DNA of 64,000 nt from Embleya sp040629175 (GTDB lineage: Bacteria > Actinomycetota > Actinomycetes > Streptomycetales > Streptomycetaceae), in NCBI RefSeq assembly GCF_040629175.1, contig NZ_JBEXUX010000052.1, positions 1-64,000 on the forward strand, in the 5' to 3' direction. Numbering within the stretch: the stretch's first letter is position 1; every line of letters starts with the position of its first letter. The translations under genes were made by a program, and so were the position numbers. A model generated the notes under the pieces. It ran no database searches. It was given only the letters and a program-made list of their open reading frames with translations, and was not told the DNA's origin. Positions 35,312-45,944 of this stretch are shown one piece after another.

Positions 35312-36220
35312 CTAATCACTCCCCGCGGTCGCGTCGGCCAAGGCGTTGGCGCCACCGACGATCTCGCTGATTTCCTGGGTGATCTCGGACTGGCGAGCGT
35401 TGTTCGCCAGACGAGAGAGGGTCCGGATGAGGTCTTCGGCGTTCTCGGTCGCCGACTTCATCGCCCGCCGGCGGGCCGCGTGCTCGGAAGCGGCGGACTG
35501 CAGCAGGGCGTTGAAGATGCGGCTTTCGACGTACCGCGGCAGCAGTGCGTCGAGAACACCCTCGGCCGAGGGCTCGAAGTCATAGAGCGGGAAGGGACCG
35601 CCGGCCGGCGGCTCGTCCGTCTCCTCGACCGCCAACGGGAGCACCCGCACCGCGACCGGGCTCTGCGTGAGCATGGAGACGAACTCGGTGCTGACGAGAT
35701 GAATCTCGTCCACACCGCCCTCCTCGGTGGGCGTCACGAACGCGTCGATCAGCTCACCTGCCACCTTCTTGGCGTCGGAGTACTCGGGGCGGTCGGAGAA
35801 TCCCTTCCACTGCCCGGCCAGGTCCACGTCGCGGAACTGGAAAAATCCGATGCCCTTGGACCCGATCACGTAGCGGCTGACCGTCTTGCCCTCGTCCTCG
35901 AGCAGCTTGGTGAGCTGCTCGGCGGCCTTGATGGCATTCGAGTTGTAGCCGCCCGCGAATCCGCGGTCACTGGTTACCAGCAGCACCGCGGCCCGAGTGG
36001 GCCGCTCCACCGAAGTGGTCAACGGGTGCTGCGTGCTGGAGAAGGTGGCGACCGCGGAAACGGCGCGCGTCAGCTCGTCGGCGTACGGCTTGGAGGCCGC
36101 GACGCGCTGCTGCGCCTTCACGATCCGCGACGCCGCGATGAGCTCCTGGGCGCGCGTGATCTTCTTGGTCGCCGACACGGAACGGATCCGACGCCGGTAG
36201 ACCCGAAGTTGGGCTCCCAT
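35312..36220 (-). CDS. atpG: F1F0-ATP synthase subunit gamma
   Basis: A 302-residue central shaft subunit. The N-terminal helix MGAQLRVYRRRIRSVSATKK and the C-terminal helix with MKSATENAEDLIRTLSRLAN and ARQSEITQEISEIVGGANAL are typical. The middle Rossmann-like part contains VTSDRGFAGGYNSNAI. ATG 36220 has GGAGAAC upstream, 20 bases after the atpA stop. Confidence 0.96.
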   Translation of the reverse strand: MGAQLRVYRRRIRSVSATKKITRAQELIAASRIVKAQQRVAASKPYADELTRAVSAVATFSSTQHPLTTSVERPTRAAVLLVTSDRGFAGGYNSNAIKAAEQLTKLLEDEGKTVSRYVIGSKGIGFFQFRDVDLAGQWKGFSDRPEYSDAKKVAGELIDAFVTPTEEGGVDEIHLVSTEFVSMLTQSPVAVRVLPLAVEETDEPPAGGPFPLYDFEPSAEGVLDALLPRYVESRIFNALLQSAASEHAARRRAMKSATENAEDLIRTLSRLANNARQSEITQEISEIVGGANALADATAGSD

Positions 36221-36240
36221 TGGTCAGGGTTCTCCGTTCT

Positions 36241-37884
<1,644 letters not shown>

Positions 37885-38028
37885 CTGGTGTCCCTGCTCT
37901 CCTAGGTGGTGGGGTTAACGGTCCGCTGTCCGTCGCTTGTCGTACGGAACCGCGGTGCTGCTGTGGGGGTCGCTGTGCCGCTCGGGGATTTCCCCGGACG
38001 GTCGACGACGCCCCTGTCGTCCGGTGTC

Positions 38029-38844
38029 TCAGCCGGCGAGCCGTCGGCCCGCTTCTTCGAGACGTGTGGTCACGGTGCCGTCGATGACGTCGTCACCGAT
38101 CTCCACGCGGACCCCGCCGATGACGTCGGCATCGATTTCCACGTTCAGGTGGACCTCGCGGCCGTACATCCGGCCCAGCGCCGCGGCCAAGCGGGTGCGC
38201 TGCTCCTCGGTGAGAGGCAGTGCGACCGTGACCAACGCGACCATGCGACGCCGGCGATCGGCGGCAAGGCGCGCGTACGACTCGAGCCCGTGTTCAAGGT
38301 TACGGCTACGGGGGTGTGCGACAAGCCTGGTGATCAGCCGCCGGGTGACGGGCTGGGCCCGGCCGTCCAGCAGTCCGGAAACCAGTTCCGCCTTGCGCTC
38401 GTTCGCCACGCCCGGGTCGGTCAGGGCGGAGCGCAGCTCGCGCTCGCCCACCACGATCCGGCCGAAGCGGAACAGCTCGTCCTCGAGTTCGTCGAGCTTG
38501 CCGTCGCGCTCGGCGGCGATCAGCTCGGCGGACACCGAGAGTTCGGCGATCGCGTCGACCAGGTCGGTCGGCCGCGACCAGCGGGTACGGACCAGTCCGC
38601 CGAGCAGATCCGCCGTGGTACCGGAGATCTGACCGGAGAGGAGCTGGGCCAGGAAGGCCGCGCGGGCCTCCCCGGAACGTGTCGAGTCGGTGAGGACCCG
38701 ACGCAGCGACACCGTCCGGTCGAGCAGGATGACCACGGAGTCGAGCTCCTGGGCCAACCCGACCATGTCGGTACCGGTCACGGTCGCGAGCGCGTCGAGG
38801 CGCTCACGAGCCGCGGCGAGGGATTCCCTGCTGGCGCCCTGCAT
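38029..38844 (-). CDS. atpH: F1F0-ATP synthase subunit delta
   Basis: A 271-residue stator subunit, longer than the roughly 178 residues of E. coli delta, as is typical of Streptomyces. Landmarks are the RSGEARAAFLAQLL and ALTDPGVANERKAELV helical repeats and the C-terminal GGVRVEIGDDVIDGTVTTRL segment. The start ATG overlaps the atpF stop (TGATG), so translation is coupled. Confidence 0.95.
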   Translation of the reverse strand: MQGASRESLAAARERLDALATVTGTDMVGLAQELDSVVILLDRTVSLRRVLTDSTRSGEARAAFLAQLLSGQISGTTADLLGGLVRTRWSRPTDLVDAIAELSVSAELIAAERDGKLDELEDELFRFGRIVVGERELRSALTDPGVANERKAELVSGLLDGRAQPVTRRLITRLVAHPRSRNLEHGLESYARLAADRRRRMVALVTVALPLTEEQRTRLAAALGRMYGREVHLNVEIDADVIGGVRVEIGDDVIDGTVTTRLEEAGRRLAG

Positions 38845-39401
38845 CAGCGCACCTTCTCCGAGGTCGCCGTTGCGGAGGCCTTGGCCTCCAGCTCCTCCAG
38901 GAAGCGGTCGACGACCCGACGCTGACGCGCCTCGTCCTCGAGCGACTCCCCGACGATGCGCGACGCGAGGTCGACGGCCAGCCGGCCGACGTCCTGACGA
39001 AGCGCGTTCTGGGCCTGGTTGCGGTCGGCCTCGATCTGGGTGTGGCCGGCGGTGACGATCTCGTCCTTGATCCGCTGGCCTTCGGCGCGCATCTCGGCGA
39101 TGGCGACTGCACCCTGTTCGCGGGCGTCCTCCGTGAGGCGACCGGCCTCACGACGGGCTTCGGTGAGCTGGTCGCGGTAGCGCTCCAGCTCGGCCTGGGC
39201 CTCGGCCTGCGCCTCTTCGGCGCGCTTGAGACCGCCCTCGATGGCGTCCGTACGGTCCGCCAGCGTCTTGGCGATCTTGGGAAGGAGCATCTTCCACAGG
39301 AAGCCGAAGACGATGAGGAACGCCACGCCACCGATGATGATCTCGTCGAGCGGCGGGAGAAGAGGATTCATCTTCTCTTCGCTGTTGGCGAGGAAAATCA
39401 C
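38844..39401 (-). CDS. atpF: F1F0-ATP synthase subunit b
   Basis: A 185-residue peripheral stalk subunit. One N-terminal membrane helix (IIIGGVAFLIVFGFLWKML) is followed by a long charged coiled coil rich in Ala/Glu/Arg up to the C-terminus. It begins with GTG preceded by GGAAGG. The gene overlaps atpH by one base. Confidence 0.95.
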   Translation of the reverse strand: MIFLANSEEKMNPLLPPLDEIIIGGVAFLIVFGFLWKMLLPKIAKTLADRTDAIEGGLKRAEEAQAEAQAELERYRDQLTEARREAGRLTEDAREQGAVAIAEMRAEGQRIKDEIVTAGHTQIEADRNQAQNALRQDVGRLAVDLASRIVGESLEDEARQRRVVDRFLEELEAKASATATSEKVR

Positions 39402-39433
39402 GGTGTGAGGACCTTCCGTCCGTAGCGGATTGA

Positions 39434-39667
39434 TCAGGTGCCGTAGACGAACGGCATGACGACGCCGATGAGGGCGAGCGCCTCGGCGAGGGCGAAGCCG
39501 AGCAGCATGTTCTGGCGGACCAGACCGGCAGCCTCGGGCTGACGGGCCATGGCCTGGACACCGTTACCGAAGATGATGCCGATACCGATGCCGGGGCCGA
39601 TCGCGGCGAGGCCGTAGCCGATGGAACCGAGGCTGCCCGAGACGCCGTCGGCGGCGAGGTTCATCAT
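39434..39667 (-). CDS. atpE: F1F0-ATP synthase subunit c
   Basis: A 77-residue proteolipid of two membrane helices. First helix GYGLAAIGPGIGIGIIFG with the GxGxGxGxxxG packing pattern, polar loop ARQPEA, second helix NMLLGFALAEALALIGVV carrying the proton-binding Glu. ATG 39667, the first of two consecutive ATGs, has AAGGA at 9 bases; the longer frame upstream has no RBS. In mycobacteria the second-helix Glu is the bedaquiline site. Confidence 0.96.
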   Translation of the reverse strand: MMNLAADGVSGSLGSIGYGLAAIGPGIGIGIIFGNGVQAMARQPEAAGLVRQNMLLGFALAEALALIGVVMPFVYGT

Positions 39668-39746
39668 GGGAACTGATCCTTTTTTCGAGGCCGATGGACG
39701 ATCCACCGGACGACGGTCGAGGAGGGAAAGGGGTCTGCGGGGTCTC

Positions 39747-40562
39747 TCAGTGCTCGGCTTCGAGCGAGCTGGAGATGTAGGAGGCCGCGAGCAGCGTGAT
39801 GATGTACGCCTGCAGCGCCTGAATCATCAGCTCGAAAGCGGTCAGGATGACGACCACGATGAACGAGGTCGCCGAGAAGAGCGCCCCGATGTGGAAGCCG
39901 AGCAGGTACCAGGCGCCGACGCTGAAGGTGACGATCAGCATGTGTCCGGCGAACATGTTCGCGAACAGTCGGACCGCCATGGTGAACGGCCGGGTGATCA
40001 GACCCTGGAGCAGCTCGATCGGCGCGAGGAGGAAGTAGATCGCCTTCGGCAGACCGGGCGGGAACATCATGTTCTTGAAGTAACCGACGAAGCCCTGGTT
40101 CTTGATACCGAGGACGAGGTAGGTCACGTACACGACGCCGACGATCGATGCCGGGAAAGCGATGCGCGAGGTCGCGGGGAACTGGGCGAACGGGATGATC
40201 GCCATCACGTTCATGACCCAGACGAAGAAGAAGATGGAGAACAGGAAGGGGACGTAAGGGTCGCCCTTCTTTCCCATCGTCTCCCGCGAGATGTTGTCGC
40301 GGACGAACAGGTAGCCCAACTCGCCGACGTTCTGCGCGCCGCGCGGGACCATCTTGGGCTTGGCGAAGGCCGACCAGAAGAAGCCGATCACCAGCAGCAT
40401 CGAGATGAGCGCGAGCAACATCGGCTTCGTGAAGTCGAAGGCCCCGATGGAGAAGATCGGCTTGAACTCGAAGACGTTCAGCCCGGGCGAGGGGAAGCCG
40501 CACCCGGAGAACAGGTGACATCCGCTCTCGCTGGCGAGCGTCTGGACGTCAGCAGTCACCAC
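39747..40562 (-). CDS. atpB: F1F0-ATP synthase subunit a
   Basis: A 271-residue membrane subunit forming the proton half-channels. Five to six hydrophobic helices; the essential Arg lies in RPFTMAVRLFANMFAGH. Two GTG codons begin the gene; AAGGAG is close to the first (40562) and better spaced for the second (40559). The N-terminal 35 residues contain three Cys and are probably periplasmic. Confidence 0.95.
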   Translation of the reverse strand: MVTADVQTLASESGCHLFSGCGFPSPGLNVFEFKPIFSIGAFDFTKPMLLALISMLLVIGFFWSAFAKPKMVPRGAQNVGELGYLFVRDNISRETMGKKGDPYVPFLFSIFFFVWVMNVMAIIPFAQFPATSRIAFPASIVGVVYVTYLVLGIKNQGFVGYFKNMMFPPGLPKAIYFLLAPIELLQGLITRPFTMAVRLFANMFAGHMLIVTFSVGAWYLLGFHIGALFSATSFIVVVILTAFELMIQALQAYIITLLAASYISSSLEAEH

Positions 40563-40648
40563 CGACTCCTTCGTCGTGAAGCATGATTTCGGCTACCTCG
40601 ATGTGTCGGCGTGGCGAGGGCCACGGAGCGGCACGCAACAGGGCCCGG

Positions 40649-40876
40649 TCAGGAGGACCTGCCGTGGCGGACAAAGACAAGAACCAGGGACAGAGCGATT
40701 CCGACGACCAGGCCGATCGGCAGGAACAGGGCGGAGTGGCCCGTCCACCGGTCGATCAGCCAGCCGATGCCGCCGTAGAACAGCATGCCGCTCAGCAGGT
40801 AACCGACACTCGACCATGCGGCACCGTCCATCGCCCGATTCTCTCGGTCCGGTGGACGGGGGCCTCTCTCGCTCAT
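40649..40876 (-). CDS. Small AtpZ/AtpI-like membrane protein
   Basis: A 75-residue protein with two hydrophobic helices (SSVGYLLSGMLFYGGIGWLI and LFLPIGLVVGIALSLVLVFV) separated by the loop DRWTGHS. This is the pattern of the AtpZ/AtpI family (F0F1-ATPase accessory, PF09527), which helps assemble the c-ring or moves Mg2+/Ca2+. It lies between the larger AtpI-like gene and atpB. ATG 40876 was chosen because upstream residues in the frame are not conserved-looking. Confidence 0.75.
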   Translation of the reverse strand: MSERGPRPPDRENRAMDGAAWSSVGYLLSGMLFYGGIGWLIDRWTGHSALFLPIGLVVGIALSLVLVFVRHGRSS

Positions 40877-40964
40877 GACGCCCCGGACATTAGCAGTACC
40901 TGCGTCGCGTCTACATACCCGGCCCGCGAACCCCGTGCCGAGTGCGACCGGCGTGGTGCGTAGG

Positions 40965-41369
40965 TCATCGCTCTCCGTCCGGTTCGACATAGGCGATCTT
41001 CAGTCGGGTGAAGATCCAGACCTGCGAGGCGACCCAAACCAGCGTGGCCCCGAGAATCGTGAGTCCGAACACCTTCGTGTCGAATGCCTTGGTGTCCTTG
41101 AACAGGAACAAAACCAACCCCAGCAGCAGGATCTGCACGATGTACGTGAAGAGCGCCATGTTCATCATCATCAAGGGGTTGTCGCGCGAGATACGCCCGA
41201 TCGCGACCTGGCCGATCGCGAAGAAGGCCAGGACGACGACGGTGGCGAACACCGCGCCGAGCAGTCCTTTGCCACCGGCCGCGAAGAAAGCCGCGATGGC
41301 CGCGATTACTCCGGCGGCGGTCGTGAACACGACCGAGCCTCGGAGAAGGCGGACGTCGTTGGCCTGCAT
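40965..41369 (-). CDS. atpI: AtpI-like ATP synthase accessory membrane protein
   Basis: A 134-residue protein with four hydrophobic helices (about 12-30, 34-55, 72-92, 100-120) and a basic/acidic C-terminus. It is the first gene of the ATP synthase operon in the place of atpI, thought to act in c-ring assembly. Sequence similarity to E. coli AtpI is low, so the name rests on position and topology. ATG 41369 has no strong RBS. Confidence 0.75.
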   Translation of the reverse strand: MQANDVRLLRGSVVFTTAAGVIAAIAAFFAAGGKGLLGAVFATVVVLAFFAIGQVAIGRISRDNPLMMMNMALFTYIVQILLLGLVLFLFKDTKAFDTKVFGLTILGATLVWVASQVWIFTRLKIAYVEPDGER

Positions 41370-41566
41370 GTCGGTGACTCCGGCATCAAGTGGGGGGCAA
41401 GGAGTGGATCAGTCGTCCCGCCAAGCGCTCGGAACGACGCAACGCTCGGGACTGGCCGTGAGGTATCAGAACCCTCGTTGCTGGGGGTTCATCGGCTGTT
41501 GATCCTGGTTCGTGAACGATATCACAAACTATTTGAGCAGAGCTTTACCCGTTCGTGTGTACAAGC

Positions 41567-42922
41567 TCACAGCCTTCCACCACCCTTTCGCGTCCCTCTC
41601 CCCACCGGCAAATCCGCAGGTCGGGAGGGGTCTGCGGGATTTCGTGAGGGGCCTGTGGCGGGTGTGGCGGTTGCTCCGTTCAGCCGTACGCCGTCTGATT
41701 CGCCGGGAACCATCCGCTCGACCGGAACGTTCGCGCCGCGCCCGCGACGACGCAGCCTGCGATAGCGCGGCGGGACCACCTGGTGCAGCTCGGTGGGCAC
41801 ATGCGGCTTGAACCACGGCAACATCAGGATCACCAGGCCCAGGACGATCAGCCCCAGGCCCGCGTAGACGATCGGACGCCGTTCCGGGCGGACCGAGATG
41901 AGCACGGTGAACGACGCGATCAAACCGGACCAGAAGTACATGATCAGCACCGCGCGGCTGTGCGAGTGGCCGATCTCCAGCAGCCGGTGGTGCAGGTGGC
42001 CCTTGTCCGCGGCGAACGGCGAGCGCCCCGCCCAGCCGCGCCGACCGACCGCCATCACCAGGTCCATCAGCGGCACCACCAGCACCGCGAACGGCAACAC
42101 CAGCGGGATGTAGACCGGCACCAGCTTGTGCGTCGTGAAGGTCAGCGAGCCGTCGTTTTGCGCGACGATCGCGCCCGGGTCGATCCGACCGGTCACGGTG
42201 ACCGCAGCGGCGGCCAGCATCAGGCCGATCAACATCGAGCCGGAGTCGCCCATGAAGATCCGCGCGGGGTGCAGGTTGTGCGGCAGAAAGCCCAGGCACA
42301 TCCCGACCAACAGCGCGGTGAACAAGGTCGGCGCGGCTGCGCTGGAGACGCCGTACCCGAACCAGAGCCGGTAGGAATAGCCGAAGAAGGCGAGCGCGGC
42401 GATGCACACCATGCCGGCCGCGAGGCCGTCCAGGCCGTCCACGAAGTTCACCGCGTTGATCGTGATGACCACTATCCCGATGGTCAGCAACGTGCCCTGG
42501 GTCGGCGTCAGCCCGACCGTGCCGTAGCCGGGGATGGGCAGCCACAGGATGACGATGCCCTGCCAGACCATCACGCCCGCGGCGAGCGCCTGACCGAGCA
42601 GCTTGATGATCGCGTCGACGCCCCATTTGTCGTCGATCACCCCGAGCACCGAGATCAGCGTGCAGCCGGACAGCAGTGCCTGCACGTCGGTCGAGGAGAT
42701 GAACACGTCCTGGAGCACCGGCAGATGCCGGGCGACCAGCAGGCCCGCGCACAATCCGCCGAACATCGCCAAGCCGCCCAGGCGCGGCGTCGGCTCCTTG
42801 TGCACGTCCCGCGCGCGGATCTCGGGCATCGCGCCCGCGGCGATGGCGAACCGGCGGACCGCGCCCGTCAGCAGGTAGGTCACCGCAGCGGCGACGAACA
42901 GCGTGAGCAGGTATTCGCGCAA
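41567..42922 (-). CDS. WecA/MraY-family undecaprenyl-phosphate glycosyl-1-phosphate transferase
   Basis: A 451-residue polytopic membrane enzyme that moves a HexNAc-1-phosphate (probably GlcNAc-1-P) from the UDP-sugar to decaprenyl- or undecaprenyl-phosphate, the first lipid step of teichoic acid or arabinogalactan-type wall polymers. Motifs: GVIDDKWGVD (DDxxG), NFVDGLDGLAAG (Mg2+ site), and FMGDSGSMLIG, with the HLHHRLLEIGH motif near residue 310. It has about ten helices and a hydrophilic tail of about 80 residues. The start codon appears to be TTG 42922, preceded by GGGGACGG. It precedes the ATP synthase operon by about 200 bases. Confidence 0.88.
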   Translation of the reverse strand: MREYLLTLFVAAAVTYLLTGAVRRFAIAAGAMPEIRARDVHKEPTPRLGGLAMFGGLCAGLLVARHLPVLQDVFISSTDVQALLSGCTLISVLGVIDDKWGVDAIIKLLGQALAAGVMVWQGIVILWLPIPGYGTVGLTPTQGTLLTIGIVVITINAVNFVDGLDGLAAGMVCIAALAFFGYSYRLWFGYGVSSAAAPTLFTALLVGMCLGFLPHNLHPARIFMGDSGSMLIGLMLAAAAVTVTGRIDPGAIVAQNDGSLTFTTHKLVPVYIPLVLPFAVLVVPLMDLVMAVGRRGWAGRSPFAADKGHLHHRLLEIGHSHSRAVLIMYFWSGLIASFTVLISVRPERRPIVYAGLGLIVLGLVILMLPWFKPHVPTELHQVVPPRYRRLRRRGRGANVPVERMVPGESDGVRLNGATATPATGPSRNPADPSRPADLPVGRGTRKGGGRL

Positions 42923-43132
42923 GACTCAACCGTCCCCGGCTTCGGCACATCCCAGCGGCAGCACGGGCATCAGACTAGACGTGCCGCCGCTCCCCGGGAG
43001 AATCACCAATCTTCACCGGCGAGGGACGATCGCACAATGCTCGGTGGCGCCGCCACCGGCCCGTCGCCCCACACGTAACCACAGTCCCCCCGGTCCCAGC
43101 CACCCCGTGGGCGGGTTTGCCGGATACGCACC

Positions 43133-44416
43133 TCACCGACGCGGGTACGCCGGACGGGTGGCGACGAGTTCGCCGACCGCGACCCGCACCTCGCGCAGCA
43201 CGCCTTCGTCGTCCTCGCGCACCGCCCGGCCGATCAGCAGGGCGATCTCCTTCATGTCCGTCTCGGTCATGCCCTGCGTGGTCACCGCGGCCGTGCCGAC
43301 CCGGATCCCGGACGCGATCATCGGCTTGACCGGGTCGAACGGGACCGCGTTCTTGTTCAGCGTGATGCCCGCCCGCTCGCAGCGGCGCTCCGCGTCGCTG
43401 CCGCTGACCCCGATCGGGCGCAGGTCCAGCAGCGCGAGGTGGGTGTCGGTGCCGCCGGAGACCGCCCGCAGACCCTCCGCCTGCAAACCCTGGGTCAGGG
43501 CCTGCGCGTTGGCCACCACGCGTCGTGCGTACACCCGGTACGCCGGGGTCGACGCCTCGCCCAGTGCGACCGCCTTCGCCGCCACCGCGTGCATGTGCGG
43601 GCCGCCCTGGCTGAACGGGAACACCGCCCGGTCGATCCGGTCGGCGAGTTCCTCCCGGCACAGGATCAGCCCGCCGCGCGGACCGCGCAGCACCTTGTGC
43701 GTGGTGCAGGTGACGATGTCCGCGAACGGGATCGGCGAGGGCACCGCGTCGCCCGCGACCAGGCCGATGAAGTGGGCCGCGTCCACCATCAGGTAGGCAC
43801 CCACCTCATCGGCGATCTGTCGAAATGCCGCGAAATCGACAAGTCGCGGATATGCGGTCGCGCCGCACACGATCAGCCGCGGCCGATGCGCCCGGGCCAG
43901 CTCCCGGACCCGGTCGTAGTCGATGCGCTCGTCGCTCTCCCGCACCCCGTAGGCGACCGCGTGGAACCAGCGGCCGGAGAAGTTCACCCGGGAGCCGTGG
44001 GTGAGATGGCCGCCGTGCGGCAGCGACATGGCCAGGATCGTGTCGCCCGGTACCAGCACCGCCGCGTAGGCCGCCAGGTTCGCGGCCGTGCCCGAGTGCG
44101 GCTGCACGTTGGCGTGTTCGGCGCCGAACAGGGCGCGGGCCCGGCGTACACCCAGTTCCTCGGCCCGGTCCACCTCGGCGCAACCGCCGTAGTAGCGCCG
44201 TCCGGGGTAGCCCTCGGCGTATTTGTTGGCGAGCGTGCTGCCGAGTGCGGCCAGCACCGCCGGGGAGGTGAAGTTCTCGCCGGCGATCAGTTGCAGGCCG
44301 CCGCGTTGCCGGGCCAACTCGCCCAGGAGCACCTCGGCGATCTCCGGATCCGCCTCGTGCAGGGCGGCGAAGTCCGGCCCCCAGAAGGGAGTTGGCGTGG
44401 AGTCGGGAGTGCCCAT
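43133..44416 (-). CDS. glyA: Serine hydroxymethyltransferase
   Basis: A 427-residue PLP enzyme that interconverts serine and glycine with tetrahydrofolate. PLP Lys lies in VTCTTHKVLRGPRGG; the N-terminal LIAGENFTSPAV, the YAEGYPGRRYYGGCAEVDR segment, and ALFGAEHANVQPHSGTAAN are diagnostic. ATG 44416 has GAGGAG upstream. The gene lies between the phosphatase and the WecA-like gene, all in one direction, with about 140-210 bases on each side. Confidence 0.94.
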   Translation of the reverse strand: MGTPDSTPTPFWGPDFAALHEADPEIAEVLLGELARQRGGLQLIAGENFTSPAVLAALGSTLANKYAEGYPGRRYYGGCAEVDRAEELGVRRARALFGAEHANVQPHSGTAANLAAYAAVLVPGDTILAMSLPHGGHLTHGSRVNFSGRWFHAVAYGVRESDERIDYDRVRELARAHRPRLIVCGATAYPRLVDFAAFRQIADEVGAYLMVDAAHFIGLVAGDAVPSPIPFADIVTCTTHKVLRGPRGGLILCREELADRIDRAVFPFSQGGPHMHAVAAKAVALGEASTPAYRVYARRVVANAQALTQGLQAEGLRAVSGGTDTHLALLDLRPIGVSGSDAERRCERAGITLNKNAVPFDPVKPMIASGIRVGTAAVTTQGMTETDMKEIALLIGRAVREDDEGVLREVRVAVGELVATRPAYPRR

Positions 44417-44555
44417 GGGACTGCTCCTCAAGGCCGCAGGGACGGTCTCCACCATAGGCCGGGGGTCGGGGCACCGACAGGCTCTTCGCGGGCCGATTCG
44501 GGCCCGTTGCCGCCCGCGCGAGGCGTCCGCTCACGGCCCGCGCGCCGACGCTCGG

Positions 44556-45206
44556 TCAGAGGCTGTGCGCGGGGTGACCGGTGAGCGCGGTGAGCACCGG
44601 GTCCAGGGCCGATCCGATGTCGGAGGCACAGGCCCGGAAGACGCTCAGCGGCGCGCCGTACGGGTCGGCCACCTCGTCCCACTCGGGATCGGGCGCGGCC
44701 AACCGACCCCGCAACGCCGCCGCGGCCCGCACCAACGAGCGACCGCGCTGGACCAGATCGCGCTCGGGGTAGGGCGCCCGCTCCAGCACCGCGACCAGCC
44801 GGGTGAACTCCTTGAGGGTGAACGTGCGCAGGCCCGAGGCATGCCCCATGGACACCACGTGCGCGCGGTGGTCGAGCGTCGCGGTGAGCACCAGGTCCGC
44901 CTCGGCGACGTGCTCGTCGAGCAGCTCGCGGCCGTGGAAGTCGCCCGGATCGGCGCCGTATTCGAGCAGCACCTCGGCGGCGTGCGGCTCCATCGGCGCA
45001 CCCTCGTGCCCCCAGGTCCCGGCGCTCTGCACGCTGAGCCGGACCGCGTCGTCGGCGGCGAGCCGGCGCTCCAGGCCGAGCCGCGCGAGCCGCTCGGCGA
45101 TCGGCGAGCGACAGATGCTCCCCGTGCACACGAACAGGATCCGAAACGAATCGGCCGCGGACCCGTACGGCCCGTAGGAATGCCCCACGGGTGGTGGCGG
45201 GGTCAA
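44556..45206 (-). CDS. Low-molecular-weight protein-tyrosine phosphatase
   Basis: A 216-residue LMW-PTP-type phosphatase. The catalytic P-loop VCTGSICRSP fits CX5R(S/T); the fold continues with SAGTWGHEGAPMEPHA, and the general-acid region lies near VADPYGAPLSVF (DPYG). The N-terminal 15 residues are Pro/Gly/Tyr-rich. The start is TTG 45206, preceded by GGAGGG, and overlaps the tsaC stop by 4 bases (TTGA). Role may be in exopolysaccharide or wall control; its kinase is not seen here. Confidence 0.88.
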   Translation of the reverse strand: MTPPPPVGHSYGPYGSAADSFRILFVCTGSICRSPIAERLARLGLERRLAADDAVRLSVQSAGTWGHEGAPMEPHAAEVLLEYGADPGDFHGRELLDEHVAEADLVLTATLDHRAHVVSMGHASGLRTFTLKEFTRLVAVLERAPYPERDLVQRGRSLVRAAAALRGRLAAPDPEWDEVADPYGAPLSVFRACASDIGSALDPVLTALTGHPAHSL

Positions 45207-45850
45207 TTCACGCCCTCCAGGTCGGGTACGACCTCGCGCAACGTGTCCAGCGACAGGGCGCCCTCACGCAGCAGCCGGGGGCGGCCGGCGGTCAGATCGA
45301 TGATCGAGGACGGCGCGGTCGAGGGGCACGTGCCGCCGTCCAGGTACACCGACACCGAGTCGCCGAGCTGGGCCTCGGCCTCGTCGACCGTGGTCGCGGC
45401 CGGATTGCCGGAGCGGTTCGCGCTGCTGACCGCCAGCGGGCCGGTCTCGGTGAGCAACTCGATCGCGACCGGGTGCAGCGGCATCCGCACCGCGACCGTG
45501 CCGCGCGTATCGCCCAGGTCCCACATCAGCGACGGCTGGTGGAACGCGACGATGGTGAGCGCGCCCGGCCAGAACGCGTCGACCAGTTCCCAACCCACCT
45601 CGGGAAAGCCGGTGACCAGTCCGTGCAACGTGTTCGGCGAGCCGACCAGTACGGGCGAGGGCATGTTGCGGCCCCGACCCTTGGCGTCCAGCAACGCGTG
45701 CACGGCGTGCGGGGTGAACGCGTCCGCGCCGATGCCGTACAGGGTGTCCGTCGGCAGCACGACCAGGTCGCCGCGCTTGATCGACCCGGTCGCCTCACGC
45801 AGCCCGAGCCCACGGTCCATCGCGTCGGAGCAGTCGTAGCGTCGGCTCAT
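45203..45850 (-). CDS. tsaC: Threonylcarbamoyl-AMP synthase
   Basis: A 215-residue YrdC/Sua5-type enzyme that makes threonylcarbamoyl-AMP for the t6A37 modification of ANN-decoding tRNAs. Motifs LVVLPTDTLYGIGADAFT, KGRGRNMPSPVLVGS and PLAVSSANRSGNPA are characteristic. It lacks the Sua5 C-terminal domain. ATG 45850 has AGGAGG 8 bases upstream. It is coupled to the downstream phosphatase. Confidence 0.92.
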   Translation of the reverse strand: MSRRYDCSDAMDRGLGLREATGSIKRGDLVVLPTDTLYGIGADAFTPHAVHALLDAKGRGRNMPSPVLVGSPNTLHGLVTGFPEVGWELVDAFWPGALTIVAFHQPSLMWDLGDTRGTVAVRMPLHPVAIELLTETGPLAVSSANRSGNPAATTVDEAEAQLGDSVSVYLDGGTCPSTAPSSIIDLTAGRPRLLREGALSLDTLREVVPDLEGVN

Positions 45851-45944
45851 CGGGCACTTACCTCCTGAAGCGGTACGGGCGGTACAGGCGATACGGGTGG
45901 TACCAGTGGTGCGGGTGCTGCAGGGGTTCTGCGCGGCGCGCGGT